Shown: positions 1 through 8,742 of the stretch, piece by piece
How the letters are laid out: each line of letters opens with the position of its first letter
Position numbering within the stretch: position 1 is the stretch's first letter
From: Euryarchaeota archaeon UBA552
GTDB lineage: Archaea; Thermoplasmatota; Poseidoniia; Poseidoniales; Thalassarchaeaceae
Reading direction: 5' to 3'
NCBI GenBank assembly: GCA_002499585.1
Contig: DAMH01000027.1
Span: 137,077 to 201,076 of the forward strand
DNA length: 64,000 nucleotides
Notes under the pieces: generated by a model
The model's database searches: none
Seen by the model: only the letters and a program-made list of their open reading frames with translations
What the model was told of the DNA's origin: nothing
Position numbers and translations under genes: made by a program

Positions 1-108
1 GGTGAATTCCGAAATTGAACAGGAAATAAGTCTCCGGATGGAGATAGCATTTTTTCCACAGATAGCGGAAATTTCCTTGTCCGGATATGTAATTTGAGAA
101 GAGGGACC

Positions 109-339
109 CTATTCCGAGAATCTATCGATCAGGAGGGATAGGTACTCTTTCATTTGTAGGATCTCGTCCTTTAGATCTCTGCCCGGGATTTTAGGGATGT
201 CTATCATACGATTTTCGGTCAATTTGACGAATTCCTCTATGTTTGACAATGCGAATTTGCCCTTTGATTTCCAGAGTCTGATGAAAAGTAGAAATTGGAA
301 GTTGTTCTCTATATTTACATGCGCCTGGGTAGTTCCCAT
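109..339 (-). CDS. small hypothetical protein (76 aa)
   Basis: I do not recognise this protein. It has an ATG start, a mixed hydrophobic N-terminal half, and a helical C-terminal half rich in Lys, Glu, Ile and Leu (ending LSLLIDRFSE) that could form a coiled coil. There are no cysteine pairs and no clear membrane segment. An AT-rich TATA-like sequence at 369-376 (minus strand) lies about 30 nt before the ATG, which fits a near-leaderless archaeal transcript and is the main reason to believe the gene. It is divergent from the iron-regulated lipoprotein gene and shares its roughly 230-nt upstream region. It could be a small regulator or nothing at all. Confidence 0.45.
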   Translation of the reverse strand: MGTTQAHVNIENNFQFLLFIRLWKSKGKFALSNIEEFVKLTENRMIDIPKIPGRDLKDEILQMKEYLSLLIDRFSE

Positions 340-368
340 AATTCGGTCACAATGCCCGACGAATAAGA

Positions 369-376
369 ATTATATT
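369..376 (-). promoter_or_regulatory. TATA-like box for the small divergent gene
   Basis: On the minus strand this reads AATATAAT, centred about 33 nt upstream of the ATG at 339. This spacing fits an archaeal TATA box feeding a start site a few nucleotides before the start codon. It is assigned from position and composition only. Confidence 0.35.
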
Positions 377-511
377 ACAAATCATTGACAAATTAGGCAG
401 CTGTTTTTCCTTTGTGGTCCCCCTACCGCACATATTTGCTCTAGTACAAGGAATACACGAACCTCTGAGTTTGCTGCTCAAATTTTCAATTGTTGCCTAT
501 ATATGACTGTT

Positions 512-527
512 TTTAGGCTAACCTAAA
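512..527. promoter_or_regulatory. DtxR/IdeR-like iron box 1
   Basis: TTTAGGCTAACCTAAA has perfect 6-bp inverted arms (TTTAGG/CCTAAA) around CTAA. It closely resembles the known DtxR/IdeR operator, whose core is TTAGGTTAG-CTAACCTAA. It lies 45 nt upstream of the 573 start codon, just before the AT-rich stretch at 525-545 that should hold the TATA box. A metal-loaded repressor bound here would block TBP/TFB. No DtxR-family gene is visible in the window, so the regulator is inferred. Confidence 0.75.
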
Positions 528-556
528 TATTCATAAATCATATTCTCTGCGTCCGG

Positions 557-572
557 TTTAGGTTGGCCTAAA
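557..572. promoter_or_regulatory. DtxR/IdeR-like iron box 2
   Basis: TTTAGGTTGGCCTAAA has the same 6-bp arms around TTGG, and ends on the base before the ATG at 573. Boxes 1 and 2 therefore bracket the promoter, one over the BRE/TATA region and one over the probable transcription start. The placement against the start codon resembles the site at 20305-20320. Strong iron-dependent repression of the downstream lipoprotein is the natural reading. Confidence 0.75.
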
Positions 573-1853
573 ATGAATTTGAGAGCAAAGAGCCTTGTGA
601 TGACGATATTGATGATTGCCTCCGCTGTGGCTGGATGCCTCGGCGGAGATGACGGCAGCGATGTGGATCTCGATGGAGAAGACGGTGGTTACACCTACGC
701 CTCCAACGTTGATAACCACCGCATGCTAATGGGAGACGTCTGCGACATCAAAGACCTCTCTGGTGGCTATGACTGGGATGGCGTTAAGGACATCTACGAG
801 AATGGTGAATACGCCGAGAAGTCTGACGGCTCATACAGAACACTGATGGGCTTTGCTTCAGCCTCAGGCAAAAACCACGCTTATGACGCCTACTACGGTC
901 AAGATGGATCATGGGACCAATTCGTCTCCGCTGCCATCGATGGCACAGGGCCCTTCGCAGGTGAGTCTGACACTGTAAGAGATCAGGCAGTAGAGAAGGG
1001 TATTCAGAACGGTGTTATGACGGCATACGCCATCCACGAGCTCAACGCAGCAATCATAAAGGCTGAAGCGGGTAACTGGGGACCAGACGACGCACAGCAC
1101 GCCTGGGACGAAGGGTGGGCCTTCTATCACGGTCCTGACGACTCCGACGCGGACTTCGACGGATGCGGACCATATGCCACAGCGGACAAGAGAGCTGGCA
1201 ACTTCGGAACAGAGGACGCTAGCGGCACTGCCTTGGCTAACGTAGCCACACTACAAGCAATGAACGACGGACTAACTGCCATGCAGAATGAGGACATGGA
1301 TTCACTTGTTGACGCAAGAGACGAGGTACTCAAGAACGTCGTAATCGTGTACTCCCAAGCATCAGTTAGGTACGCATCCAAGATGACAGTGGACCTTGAC
1401 GAGGACAACGGGGACTACGACAAGCACCAAGCAGAAGGACATGCATTCTTCCGTGTCATCGAAGCGTACGTAGCGGACCACACCGATGCCTGTTACAACA
1501 ACAAAACACATGGTATGGCATACATAGGAGCAAGTGCCGCAGCCACATGTGACGCCTTTACCTGGACACAGTACCAAGGACAAGGCGACTACATGTGCTA
1601 CAACACTGTAGTACACATGGTATACGCCGCGGGAACCACCGAGGAAATCTGCAACGGTTTCGCCTCCGTATTCCCAGGAAGCGGAATGCCGGGCTACTAC
1701 GACAACTATGGCGCACAACAGATCAACAACATCTTCGATTTGAAGAATGATGGCGACACCACACTCGATTATGAAGCACACCTACGGGAGTATCTAACAC
1801 CTGTTTGGGATGCTTTCGGTATCGAGGACAGCGATATCGGACAACTAGTCTGA
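573..1853 (+). CDS. FEA1/low-iron-inducible-type lipoprotein (putative iron-binding)
   Basis: This is a 426-aa secreted lipoprotein. Its N terminus is a signal peptide ending in a lipobox (AVAGC, Cys about residue 22), followed by an acidic, Asp/Gly-rich linker that would hold the domain off the membrane. The body is helical, rich in Asp, Glu and His, with motifs such as IHELNAAI, HAWDEGWAFYHG and HQAEGHAFFRVIEAY that recall algal FEA1/low-iron-inducible periplasmic proteins, which assist iron uptake. Six or more Cys in the second half could form disulphides. Two iron-box palindromes lie directly upstream. It is followed after 150 nt by the surface protein and importer genes. The family assignment is by motif resemblance only; an imelysin-like fold is the alternative. 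Confidence 0.65.
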   Translation: MNLRAKSLVMTILMIASAVAGCLGGDDGSDVDLDGEDGGYTYASNVDNHRMLMGDVCDIKDLSGGYDWDGVKDIYENGEYAEKSDGSYRTLMGFASASGKNHAYDAYYGQDGSWDQFVSAAIDGTGPFAGESDTVRDQAVEKGIQNGVMTAYAIHELNAAIIKAEAGNWGPDDAQHAWDEGWAFYHGPDDSDADFDGCGPYATADKRAGNFGTEDASGTALANVATLQAMNDGLTAMQNEDMDSLVDARDEVLKNVVIVYSQASVRYASKMTVDLDEDNGDYDKHQAEGHAFFRVIEAYVADHTDACYNNKTHGMAYIGASAAATCDAFTWTQYQGQGDYMCYNTVVHMVYAAGTTEEICNGFASVFPGSGMPGYYDNYGAQQINNIFDLKNDGDTTLDYEAHLREYLTPVWDAFGIEDSDIGQLV

Positions 1854-1872
1854 TTAGAACAAAATTAGTTGG

Positions 1873-1940
1873 CGGGAGGGGCAAAACCACACACCCCTAG
1901 CGATCAGTTACAGGTAATGCATCAAACCTGGCCCCTCCCG
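1873..1940. repeat. hairpin element copy A with conserved core
   Basis: A perfect 10-bp stem (CGGGAGGGGC at 1873-1882 with GCCCCTCCCG at 1931-1940) encloses a core shared with copy B at 10606-10667: CCCTAGCGATCAG (1895-1907) and GGTAATGCATCAAACC (1913-1928). Inside the second block CAGGT/ACCTG can form a small hairpin. It lies between the FEA1-like gene and the surface-protein gene, in the same orientation as copy B. It lacks a poly-T tail, so it is not an ordinary archaeal terminator. It could be a structured RNA, a protein-binding site or a mobile-element end. Confidence 0.7.
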
Positions 1941-2006
1941 TCAACAACACCCTTATGATTCACCTCCCATTATCGTCCATCATAGACGAGACGAGGTATG
2001 GTATAC

Positions 2007-4433
2007 ATGAAACTGAAGAGCGCTTCCATAGCAATTTTGTTGATGGCCGTCGTCCTTTTTCCGGCCGTCAATTCTGAGGAAAATGAAACGGAGAATTACT
2101 CATTCTCAGGCAATGTCTACACAAATGACGGATTTCCAGCGAATTTGACATCGATCAAGTTCAACTCAATGCAGTCCATTTGGTCTTCAGAGGGAACCTA
2201 CGACTATGGAGCCGTACCCTCTGGCATACACACCGCAAGGGCTTATTTTATGAATGACGGTCACACAGTTGTCTATCGGAAAGTTCTTGTTGACTCTGAT
2301 ACTTCAATAGACTGGTATGAAGGGAAGAATTGGGCGACTTTCAAGCTACTCGATGAGCAAGGAATGCCTGTAAGCGGAGAATCCGACGCGACCGTCGAGA
2401 TACTGGAGACGGGAGAGAGTCTCACTCTCCATGGAGTCGTCAGTGAGCTCGGGCCTTACGACATCGGGGCTTACTACAATATCCGGGTAGATCATGGAAC
2501 AGATGGTGGCCCGCACCAACACGTACACTTCAGGATGGAACCAGGGTCATCATCCAACCCGTGGCCCAATGACTTCGAGTTCCGACCTGGCCACAACAGC
2601 AAGTACGGATACTTGCTGAATCCCATGGGCGCTCCGGTTACCGGGGCGATGGTGTCCATCGGTAGCACGAGCACGGTCACGAATGATGATGGTTTCTTTC
2701 TCCTTCAGAATTTAGAGATTGGAGTAATTGAAACTCTTGTTGCCCAACAATGGGGCATTGAAATTACAGACCCTGTCTCGGTTGAAGTCAGCGCTGGCGA
2801 AGGTTGGTTCAACCTTACTTCGACACTTGAGCCAAGGATGCCTGTGCCTGCAGAATTTACCACACAAATAACGACGACTGCCATGGAACCTGTTGACATC
2901 GCATGGGAAACTGGCTTGCACACTGATTTCACATCACTCTACATGAACGGGGATCTCGTCTACAAAGGGAACAGAGAAAGTTTCCTTTTCGAGCCAACGG
3001 AACCAGGTACGCACGTCTTCCAACTTGAATCATTCAATTCCAACGGTTCAATTCTAGGAGACCGGAGCCTACAAGTTGTTGTTCTACCACCCCAATCTGC
3101 TTCCGATCTCTGGTCCTCGGGGATGAGTTGGAGTTACCATATAATTTCCACGCCTGAGTACCATCAAAACAAGACATACACTGCAATCGGGACTGAAATC
3201 GTTGAAGATGCATTCGGTGAAGATCTTGATACCTACGTTCTAAGAGTAACAGATGAGGCATATGGTGAAGGAGAAAAGGCATTTAGATGGGTAGATTCAG
3301 AAAACCTCCTGAATGTCAAGACATTTTGGTCCGATGCTCCCGAGAGTTCATCGTACTATCAGCAAGGCCACCTAGGTTGGCGATTCTCGTACAACGGCCT
3401 AACAGCGAATTTACTCTCGGGCAGCCACCCAGATTCACTGCATTTCAACCGCACCAATATAATCGGGGTGCCAGGACATCCGAATGGTTACGATGACACT
3501 CTAAACACAGTACAAATAACAGAAGGTGTGGAAATAACAACTCCTGCCGGTTTATTCACTACGACATACATCTCAATCACAGATGACTCCGACGGGGTCG
3601 TATCATGGGAGTTATGGTACAACTCAACTGTCAGGAACTATGTCAGGATCATAGACAGAATTCCGGGTTCACACTCAGACAGCGTGATATATGATTTGAC
3701 ATCCTTCGATGTGCCCACGGCACCCAGCTTCCTAACTGAGACTAACAAATTGTTCCACACTGACAGTTATGTGATACAATGGGCGGACTATCAAGGAGCC
3801 TCAAGTTATGATTTGTATGAAAATGGGGATCTTATTTACACTGGGGAAGAAACCAACTTTAGGACCCATGACAGGGAAGACGGCGCTTATGCCTATGAAA
3901 TATCAGCAACAATGCCCAACGGAGAAGTGGTGCAAGGAGAGGGGATTGACATCGAAGTATTATTCATCCTACAGCCACCGGAATTCACATTGCCTGAGGA
4001 AACGATCACACACACTAGTGATGTTTCGGGAGGTATCCTAGTCGAGTGGTCTGTAATGACGGCACAAGAAGAAACAGTTTTGGAGAGTCAATGTGGCGTA
4101 AACATCCAATGTCAAACTGAGGTTGATTCCCGTTTGATGGAGGAAATAAGTTGGTTCCAAGTAACGGCGGAAAAAGATGGAGTTACTGAGGTTCTATACA
4201 GGGGGCCGGACAACACTATGATTTTCTCAGAGGAAGAATCAGGCCAATATCGAATCAGGGTTCAAGCCCACATAGATTCCAGAGGATCCACCTCCGAATA
4301 CTCAGACTCAATTTTCATAATTGTTGACATTGAACCTGAAAGAACCAGCTGGGGGATGATAGGATTCGTAATATTCACGCTCATAGCAGCTTTAATTCTC
4401 ATGAAATGGCGAGATGAGGTGCCCGACAAATGA
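2007..4433 (+). CDS. large surface-anchored protein of the iron-uptake island
   Basis: This is a roughly 808-aa exported protein. A signal peptide (residues 1-25) precedes an extracellular region, and one membrane helix (about residues 780-800, GFVIFTLIAALILM) plus a short basic tail anchor it. A carboxypeptidase-regulatory-like/Ig-like repeat is visible around residues 195-250 (GAPVTGAMVSIGSTSTVTNDDGFF). A second fibronectin-like repeat may lie around 580-640. I chose the ATG at 2007 because ACGAGGT at 1991-1997 then sits at proper ribosome-binding distance; the ATG at 1998 would directly abut it. The stop overlaps the next start by 4 nt (ATGA), so it is co-transcribed with the importer. A role as cell-surface ligand capture is inferred from position only. 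Confidence 0.8.
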   Translation: MKLKSASIAILLMAVVLFPAVNSEENETENYSFSGNVYTNDGFPANLTSIKFNSMQSIWSSEGTYDYGAVPSGIHTARAYFMNDGHTVVYRKVLVDSDTSIDWYEGKNWATFKLLDEQGMPVSGESDATVEILETGESLTLHGVVSELGPYDIGAYYNIRVDHGTDGGPHQHVHFRMEPGSSSNPWPNDFEFRPGHNSKYGYLLNPMGAPVTGAMVSIGSTSTVTNDDGFFLLQNLEIGVIETLVAQQWGIEITDPVSVEVSAGEGWFNLTSTLEPRMPVPAEFTTQITTTAMEPVDIAWETGLHTDFTSLYMNGDLVYKGNRESFLFEPTEPGTHVFQLESFNSNGSILGDRSLQVVVLPPQSASDLWSSGMSWSYHIISTPEYHQNKTYTAIGTEIVEDAFGEDLDTYVLRVTDEAYGEGEKAFRWVDSENLLNVKTFWSDAPESSSYYQQGHLGWRFSYNGLTANLLSGSHPDSLHFNRTNIIGVPGHPNGYDDTLNTVQITEGVEITTPAGLFTTTYISITDDSDGVVSWELWYNSTVRNYVRIIDRIPGSHSDSVIYDLTSFDVPTAPSFLTETNKLFHTDSYVIQWADYQGASSYDLYENGDLIYTGEETNFRTHDREDGAYAYEISATMPNGEVVQGEGIDIEVLFILQPPEFTLPEETITHTSDVSGGILVEWSVMTAQEETVLESQCGVNIQCQTEVDSRLMEEISWFQVTAEKDGVTEVLYRGPDNTMIFSEEESGQYRIRVQAHIDSRGSTSEYSDSIFIIVDIEPERTSWGMIGFVIFTLIAALILMKWRDEVPDK

Positions 4434-5524
4434 ATAACAAAAAAGGATTAGCAGGCTTTCAGACCATTGTCATCCTGATATGCGCCTTTGGCGCTTGGCA
4501 GATCGTTGACTCCGGCGAATCAGACCAGATTCAGGCCGTGATTGCAGTCACAGATTCCAACGAGGTTACACATAATTTTGACAAAGAGCCGGATAGGGTA
4601 GCAATTACAAATACATATGCGGCCAGTGTAATGAGGATGCTGGACATCAACACTGATGTGATCGTCGGTGTGTCTGGTGATTTCTATGATGAGGCCCTAT
4701 GGCCTGAGTTGTCTCAAAAGGCAATGATTCAACAGTCCGCGCACTCGGAAATTGACTTTGAGGCCCTTCTGGATACTCAACCCCAAGTGTACATAGTCTT
4801 CGCCACGAATGGGATGGTAGACACAGACGCCATCAGAGCGAAATTGGAACCTGTAGGCATCACGGTCATGGCTTTAGACTTCTACAAATATGACTCGCTG
4901 AGAAGGGAGATTGGGGTCCTCGCTGAGATTTTCGGAAAGAACGATGAAGCTCAAGAACTATTCGACGAGTTTGACTCGATTGAAGAAATGGTCCAAGACA
5001 GGACATCTTCTATTGAGCTTGCTGAAAGGCCCAGAATAGTAATGGAACATCATGCATCCCTGACAAGAGATCCGGTCGTTCTCACTGGCACATCTCAATG
5101 GACAGATATGATCGAAAAGGCCGGAGGGATAAATGTCTTTTCGCATCTTCCAGGACATACGACCCATGTTGACATGGAGGCAATACTTGACGCGAATCCC
5201 GACGTATTGATGTTTGACGGCATAGTATTTGACATTGGTTTCAACTCCTACGATCCAGAAGATCAATGCGAAACTCACATGGAATTCGTCGAATCTCGTC
5301 CGGGTTTTGACAACATGCAAGCTGTCGAACAGGACCGTATGGTAATCATGGCTGGGGAATTCGCAGGACCTATGATGATACATGGACTTCCGGAACTGGC
5401 CAAGATACTACATCCTGACCTATTTGCTGATGTTGATACACAGTCATACATCGATGATTTCTTCGAGAAGTACCACGGTGTCGAAAAGATAGGTAAATTT
5501 GTTTGTTATTCATCGGACGGTTAA
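4430..5524 (+). CDS. ABC transporter substrate-binding protein, iron-siderophore/heme/cobalamin type
   Basis: This is a 364-aa periplasmic-binding-protein-like receptor of the FepB/BtuF (TroA-fold) class. The N-terminal hydrophobic segment (residues 8-25) acts as signal or anchor. The domain begins with the typical PDRVAITNTYAASVMRMLDI stretch, followed by ALLDTQPQVYIVF, the helical backbone, and a second lobe including GGINVFSHL and ILDANPDVLMFDG. It would hand an iron complex, heme or corrinoid to the permease encoded next. Substrate cannot be read from sequence; the flanking flavodoxin, HugZ-like protein and iron boxes favour iron or heme. It overlaps the upstream gene by ATGA and ends just before the permease. 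Confidence 0.9.
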   Translation: MNNKKGLAGFQTIVILICAFGAWQIVDSGESDQIQAVIAVTDSNEVTHNFDKEPDRVAITNTYAASVMRMLDINTDVIVGVSGDFYDEALWPELSQKAMIQQSAHSEIDFEALLDTQPQVYIVFATNGMVDTDAIRAKLEPVGITVMALDFYKYDSLRREIGVLAEIFGKNDEAQELFDEFDSIEEMVQDRTSSIELAERPRIVMEHHASLTRDPVVLTGTSQWTDMIEKAGGINVFSHLPGHTTHVDMEAILDANPDVLMFDGIVFDIGFNSYDPEDQCETHMEFVESRPGFDNMQAVEQDRMVIMAGEFAGPMMIHGLPELAKILHPDLFADVDTQSYIDDFFEKYHGVEKIGKFVCYSSDG

Positions 5525-5529
5525 CTGTG

Positions 5530-6633
5530 ATGGACCCAATTTCCCAGAAACATGTTGAAGGATCAAAGAAGCAAATATCCGTAATAGCCCTTACATTCCT
5601 ATTCACATTACTCCTAGCAGTGGTCGCCCTGGGTTTGGGATCTTCCGTTACTCTTTCCCTGGAATCAACCATCATGATAGTCTTGGGACTTGAGGATGCC
5701 ACCGAAATTCAGTCTGTCATTATCTGGGAATTGCGGTTCCCGCGGGTTCTCATGGCGATAACAGGAGGGGCCGCTTTGGCGATTGCAGGCGCCCTTATGC
5801 AAGGTAGTCTCGGCAATCCATTGGTATCCCCATTGACACTTGGAGTGGCCTCAGGTGCAGCATTAGGTGCCGCGCTTGGAATTATAATTGGATTTTCGAT
5901 TGGGGAGACTATGGATTCGTTAGTTCAATTTATTTTCGATATGATGGGAGCTTCTCCCCCCTTATCTGGGGCAGAAACAGTGATTGTAGCAAACGCATTC
6001 TTTTTTTCACTGGTTGTGGTATTTATCATCATACAACTCGGGAACTACAGGTCAGTCTCAGCTGAATCATACATCCTCGTTGGCATAGCGATCACCTTCA
6101 TCGCAGGAGCAATCGTATCCACAATGACTTACTTCGCAACGGATGCTCAACTCTCCCAGCTAACTCACTGGTCTTTTGGAAGTCTGGCACGTGTTTCACA
6201 GACTCAAGCCATCGCAATATCTCTCATAGTGATTATCATGATGCCATCTGCTATGAAATGGGCATGGGATCTCAACACACTCTCAATGGGCGGTGATGGG
6301 TTCGCTATATCTACGGGCGTGGATCCTGCAAGCACCCGTAAAAGAATCTTGATTTTATCCGCCTTCATGACGTCAATTATAATCTCGTTCACAGGCTTGA
6401 TTGGGTTCGTTGGGCTTGCAGCGCCCCACATGAGTAGACTTGTCGTAGGCAATGATTACCGAACGTTGATACCGTGCTCGGCAGTATTCGGATCTCTTCT
6501 TGTGCTTGCTGCAGATACGATAGGGAGAATCGTTATTGCTCCTGTGATTATTCCTGTTGGGATCATGCTGGCCATAATAGGCGGCCCCTTTTTCATGTAC
6601 CTTTTGCTGCAAAACAGGGGGTTCTCAACTTGA
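5530..6633 (+). CDS. FecCD/BtuC-type ABC importer permease
   Basis: This is a roughly 367-aa polytopic membrane protein of the FecCD family, with about 10 helices. Family hallmarks visible are LRFPRVLMAITGGAALAIAGALMQG near residues 70-95 and the C-terminal GLIGFVGLAAPHMSRLVVGNDYR segment, which contacts the ATPase. I start it at the ATG at 5530, directly after the preceding gene; an upstream in-frame ATG at 5503 would overlap that gene and add nine residues. It pairs with the binding protein upstream and the ATPase downstream as a complete class-II importer for a metal chelate. Its stop codon overlaps the TTG start of the ATPase. Confidence 0.93.
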   Translation: MDPISQKHVEGSKKQISVIALTFLFTLLLAVVALGLGSSVTLSLESTIMIVLGLEDATEIQSVIIWELRFPRVLMAITGGAALAIAGALMQGSLGNPLVSPLTLGVASGAALGAALGIIIGFSIGETMDSLVQFIFDMMGASPPLSGAETVIVANAFFFSLVVVFIIIQLGNYRSVSAESYILVGIAITFIAGAIVSTMTYFATDAQLSQLTHWSFGSLARVSQTQAIAISLIVIIMMPSAMKWAWDLNTLSMGGDGFAISTGVDPASTRKRILILSAFMTSIIISFTGLIGFVGLAAPHMSRLVVGNDYRTLIPCSAVFGSLLVLAADTIGRIVIAPVIIPVGIMLAIIGGPFFMYLLLQNRGFST

Positions 6634-7424
6634 ATGATTTACTGGACATCCAAGGACTGAAATTTAGCTGGGGAGAGAATATCGTTCTAGAGGATATAAG
6701 CCTAAAACTGGGCGGGGGGGAGCTGGTCGCTGTTCTTGGTGTGAATGGTGCCGGAAAATCCACTTTCCTAAAATGCATAAACAGAATACTGCTCCCTGAT
6801 GAAGGAACTATCAGAATAAACGGGAATGAGGTATCTGCAATGGACTTGATGGACTTGAGCAGAGCGACATCATATGTCCCTCAATCCGTTAGGACGAGTT
6901 TCCCCCTCGACGTGTTTGACGTTGTCATGCTGGGGAGGAGGCCCTACATATCTTGGCTAATATCTGATGAGGATCGAAAGAAGGTAAGCGATACGTTGAG
7001 CTACCTCGGTCTTGAGAAATTTGCGTTTCGTAGATTTGACAAGCTCTCGGGAGGTGAAAGGCAGAGGGTTGTTATTGCCAAGGCTGTGGCCCAAGATCCC
7101 CTGCTGTTTCTACTTGATGAGCCTACCAGCGACCTGGATCTCCAGAATCAGATTTCTACCATGAAGAGCATCTCGAGTATTGTTTATGATGGAACATTTA
7201 GAAAATCAGCAATCATAGCTATACACGACATCAACATTGCAGCACGGTTTGCAACAAGGATAGTACTTCTCCACGAAGGTCGGATAATCGCAGACGGGTC
7301 TCCTCCAGAGGTACTCACGGAAGAAAATATTGCAACGGTTTTTAGGGTGAGCTGTGATATCATAACTAACCACGAAGAGGGCGGTTACCTGAGGGTAATA
7401 GTGAAGGATGAAATTCAAGATTGA
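6630..7424 (+). CDS. iron-complex ABC importer ATPase (FecE/BtuD type)
   Basis: This is a 264-aa nucleotide-binding subunit. Walker A (GVNGAGKSTF, about residue 38), Q-loop (VPQS), signature (LSGGERQR), Walker B (LLFLLDEPTSDLD) and H-loop (AIHD) are all present, so it should be active. The reading frame is open further upstream, but that part is antisense-like sequence inside the permease gene. The likely start is TTG at 6630, where TTGA overlaps the permease stop and AGGGGGT at 6615-6622 is the ribosome-binding site. With the two preceding genes it forms a full importer. Its stop lies just before the flavodoxin gene, whose ribosome-binding site overlaps it. Confidence 0.93.
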   Translation: MNDLLDIQGLKFSWGENIVLEDISLKLGGGELVAVLGVNGAGKSTFLKCINRILLPDEGTIRINGNEVSAMDLMDLSRATSYVPQSVRTSFPLDVFDVVMLGRRPYISWLISDEDRKKVSDTLSYLGLEKFAFRRFDKLSGGERQRVVIAKAVAQDPLLFLLDEPTSDLDLQNQISTMKSISSIVYDGTFRKSAIIAIHDINIAARFATRIVLLHEGRIIADGSPPEVLTEENIATVFRVSCDIITNHEEGGYLRVIVKDEIQD

Positions 7425-7435
7425 AGGTGAAGATG

Positions 7436-7891
7436 ATGACGAAGGAACTAACAGTAATTTTCGGGACTGAGACAGGAAATGCAGAAGACCTAGCAGATGA
7501 CATAAGTGACATGGCCAAGGCTCATGGTTTAGAAGCGAAAGTCATCAACATGGAAGACGTCGAGGTCGATGAGCTCTCATCGTGTGGCAGGCTCATCATC
7601 AGCGTCAGCACGTGGGGCGAGGGCGAGCAGCCCGACAATGCCCAAGATCTGTATGACGCGGTAGAAGGTTCAGATGACGGTTCGATGAGTGGTGTCAACT
7701 TCGCAGTCCTGGCCCTCGGGGACACTGCTTTCGAACTATTCTGCGAATCAGGCAAAGAGTGGGACAAGATCATGGAACAGAAGGGCGGTACAAGAGTCAA
7801 CGATAGGATTGATTGTGACACTGATTATTACGACTATGTCGAGGATTGGATAGAGTCCACATTGACTATAATGAAAGACGTAGAAGTTTGA
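7436..7891 (+). CDS. flavodoxin
   Basis: This is a short-chain flavodoxin-fold protein of about 151 aa. The FMN phosphate loop is TVIFGTETGNAEDLA (about residues 6-20), with STWGEGEQPDN in the second FMN loop and FAVLALGDTAFELFC in the central strand and third loop. Flavodoxin replaces Fe-S ferredoxin as an electron carrier when iron is scarce, or could supply electrons to the HugZ-like enzyme encoded 9 nt downstream. I favour the ATG at 7436 because AAGGTGA at 7424-7430 is then well spaced; TTG 7421 and ATG 7433 are alternatives. Its place in an iron-uptake operon fits an iron-sparing role. Confidence 0.9.
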   Translation: MTKELTVIFGTETGNAEDLADDISDMAKAHGLEAKVINMEDVEVDELSSCGRLIISVSTWGEGEQPDNAQDLYDAVEGSDDGSMSGVNFAVLALGDTAFELFCESGKEWDKIMEQKGGTRVNDRIDCDTDYYDYVEDWIESTLTIMKDVEV

Positions 7892-7900
7892 GGGTTTTCT

Positions 7901-8725
7901 GTGGCAGGAAAAGAGGATTCCGATGGAAATCCCAGACACGGAGTTCCAAAAGGATCTCGAACATCGAACCAAGAGCTCCTGTATGATCCCAGCATACCAA
8001 CCAGCACCCATGCTGAACAGGCCAGAACCATCGCGGAAAAGATGTCAACAGCAACGCTGTGCACTATATCAGAGAGGTCGAGCGGCGTTCCTTACGGGTC
8101 CTTTGTGACCTATGCCATTCACAATGGCTCCCCGGTCTTTTTAATCAGCAAGCTAGCTGAACACACAAAGAACCTTGAAGCAAACTCTAAGGCGTCTCTG
8201 ATGATTTCGGAAACAGGGGAAGGAAACCCCCTCGCACTGGGCAGGGTTACGTTGCTTGGCAGATGTGAGAAAGTCAACGGCGAAGATCCTGCAATGAGGG
8301 ATGCTTTCCTCAAGAGGCACCCTAATGCATCATTTTACGTAGATTTCGACGATTTTTCATTTTACAAGCTCGCTATCACAGAAATCCGCTACATCGGAGG
8401 ATTTGGCAGGATGTCATGGGTAGACGAGCCTGATTGGAGCACCTCTGAACCTGACCCACTGATCGAGGTGGCCGAGGGTATAATCGAGCATATGAATGAA
8501 GACCATGAAGATGCTATGATCATAATCTGCACGGAGTTTAGCAAAGCCAAAGATACAGTTGGCGCGACCATGACCGGAATCGACAGATATGGATTTGAGA
8601 TGTCGGCTATGACGGGCGAGGGCCCGAGGCCCATTCGTGTTGCTTTCGAAAATGAAGTCACTGACAGTGAGAGTGCGCGTAAGGAAATAGTCGCATTGGT
8701 CAAAGTCGCGCGGAAGAATAGCTAA
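7901..8725 (+). CDS. HugZ-like heme-degradation/heme-utilisation protein
   Basis: This is a 274-aa protein with a split-barrel pyridoxamine-phosphate-oxidase-like domain (about residues 40-180, including MSTATLCTISERSSGVPYGSF) and a C-terminal DUF2470 domain (about 190-270, including HMNEDHEDAMIII). This order is the one seen in HugZ/HutZ proteins, which bind heme and open the ring to release iron. The start is GTG at 7901 after a weak GAGGG. It closes the iron operon, so heme is a plausible substrate of the importer. Heme breakdown itself is inferred; some family members only bind heme or flavin. Confidence 0.8.
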   Translation: MAGKEDSDGNPRHGVPKGSRTSNQELLYDPSIPTSTHAEQARTIAEKMSTATLCTISERSSGVPYGSFVTYAIHNGSPVFLISKLAEHTKNLEANSKASLMISETGEGNPLALGRVTLLGRCEKVNGEDPAMRDAFLKRHPNASFYVDFDDFSFYKLAITEIRYIGGFGRMSWVDEPDWSTSEPDPLIEVAEGIIEHMNEDHEDAMIIICTEFSKAKDTVGATMTGIDRYGFEMSAMTGEGPRPIRVAFENEVTDSESARKEIVALVKVARKNS

Positions 8726-8742
8726 CTAATTGAATAGGCTGT

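Noticed and set aside
1362..1781. 139-aa minus-strand open frame inside the FEA1-like gene
   Set aside because: Composition (runs of Val/Cys) reflects the complement of the sense gene; no promoter or homology.
1873..1940. Reading the hairpin element as a simple terminator or known riboswitch
   Set aside because: No poly-T tract follows, the core is conserved beyond the stem, and I could not match the core to any riboswitch class I know.
6474..6629. Upstream extension of the importer ATPase frame
   Set aside because: Lies within the permease gene, Cys/Arg-rich without family match; TTG 6630 with a good ribosome site fits better.
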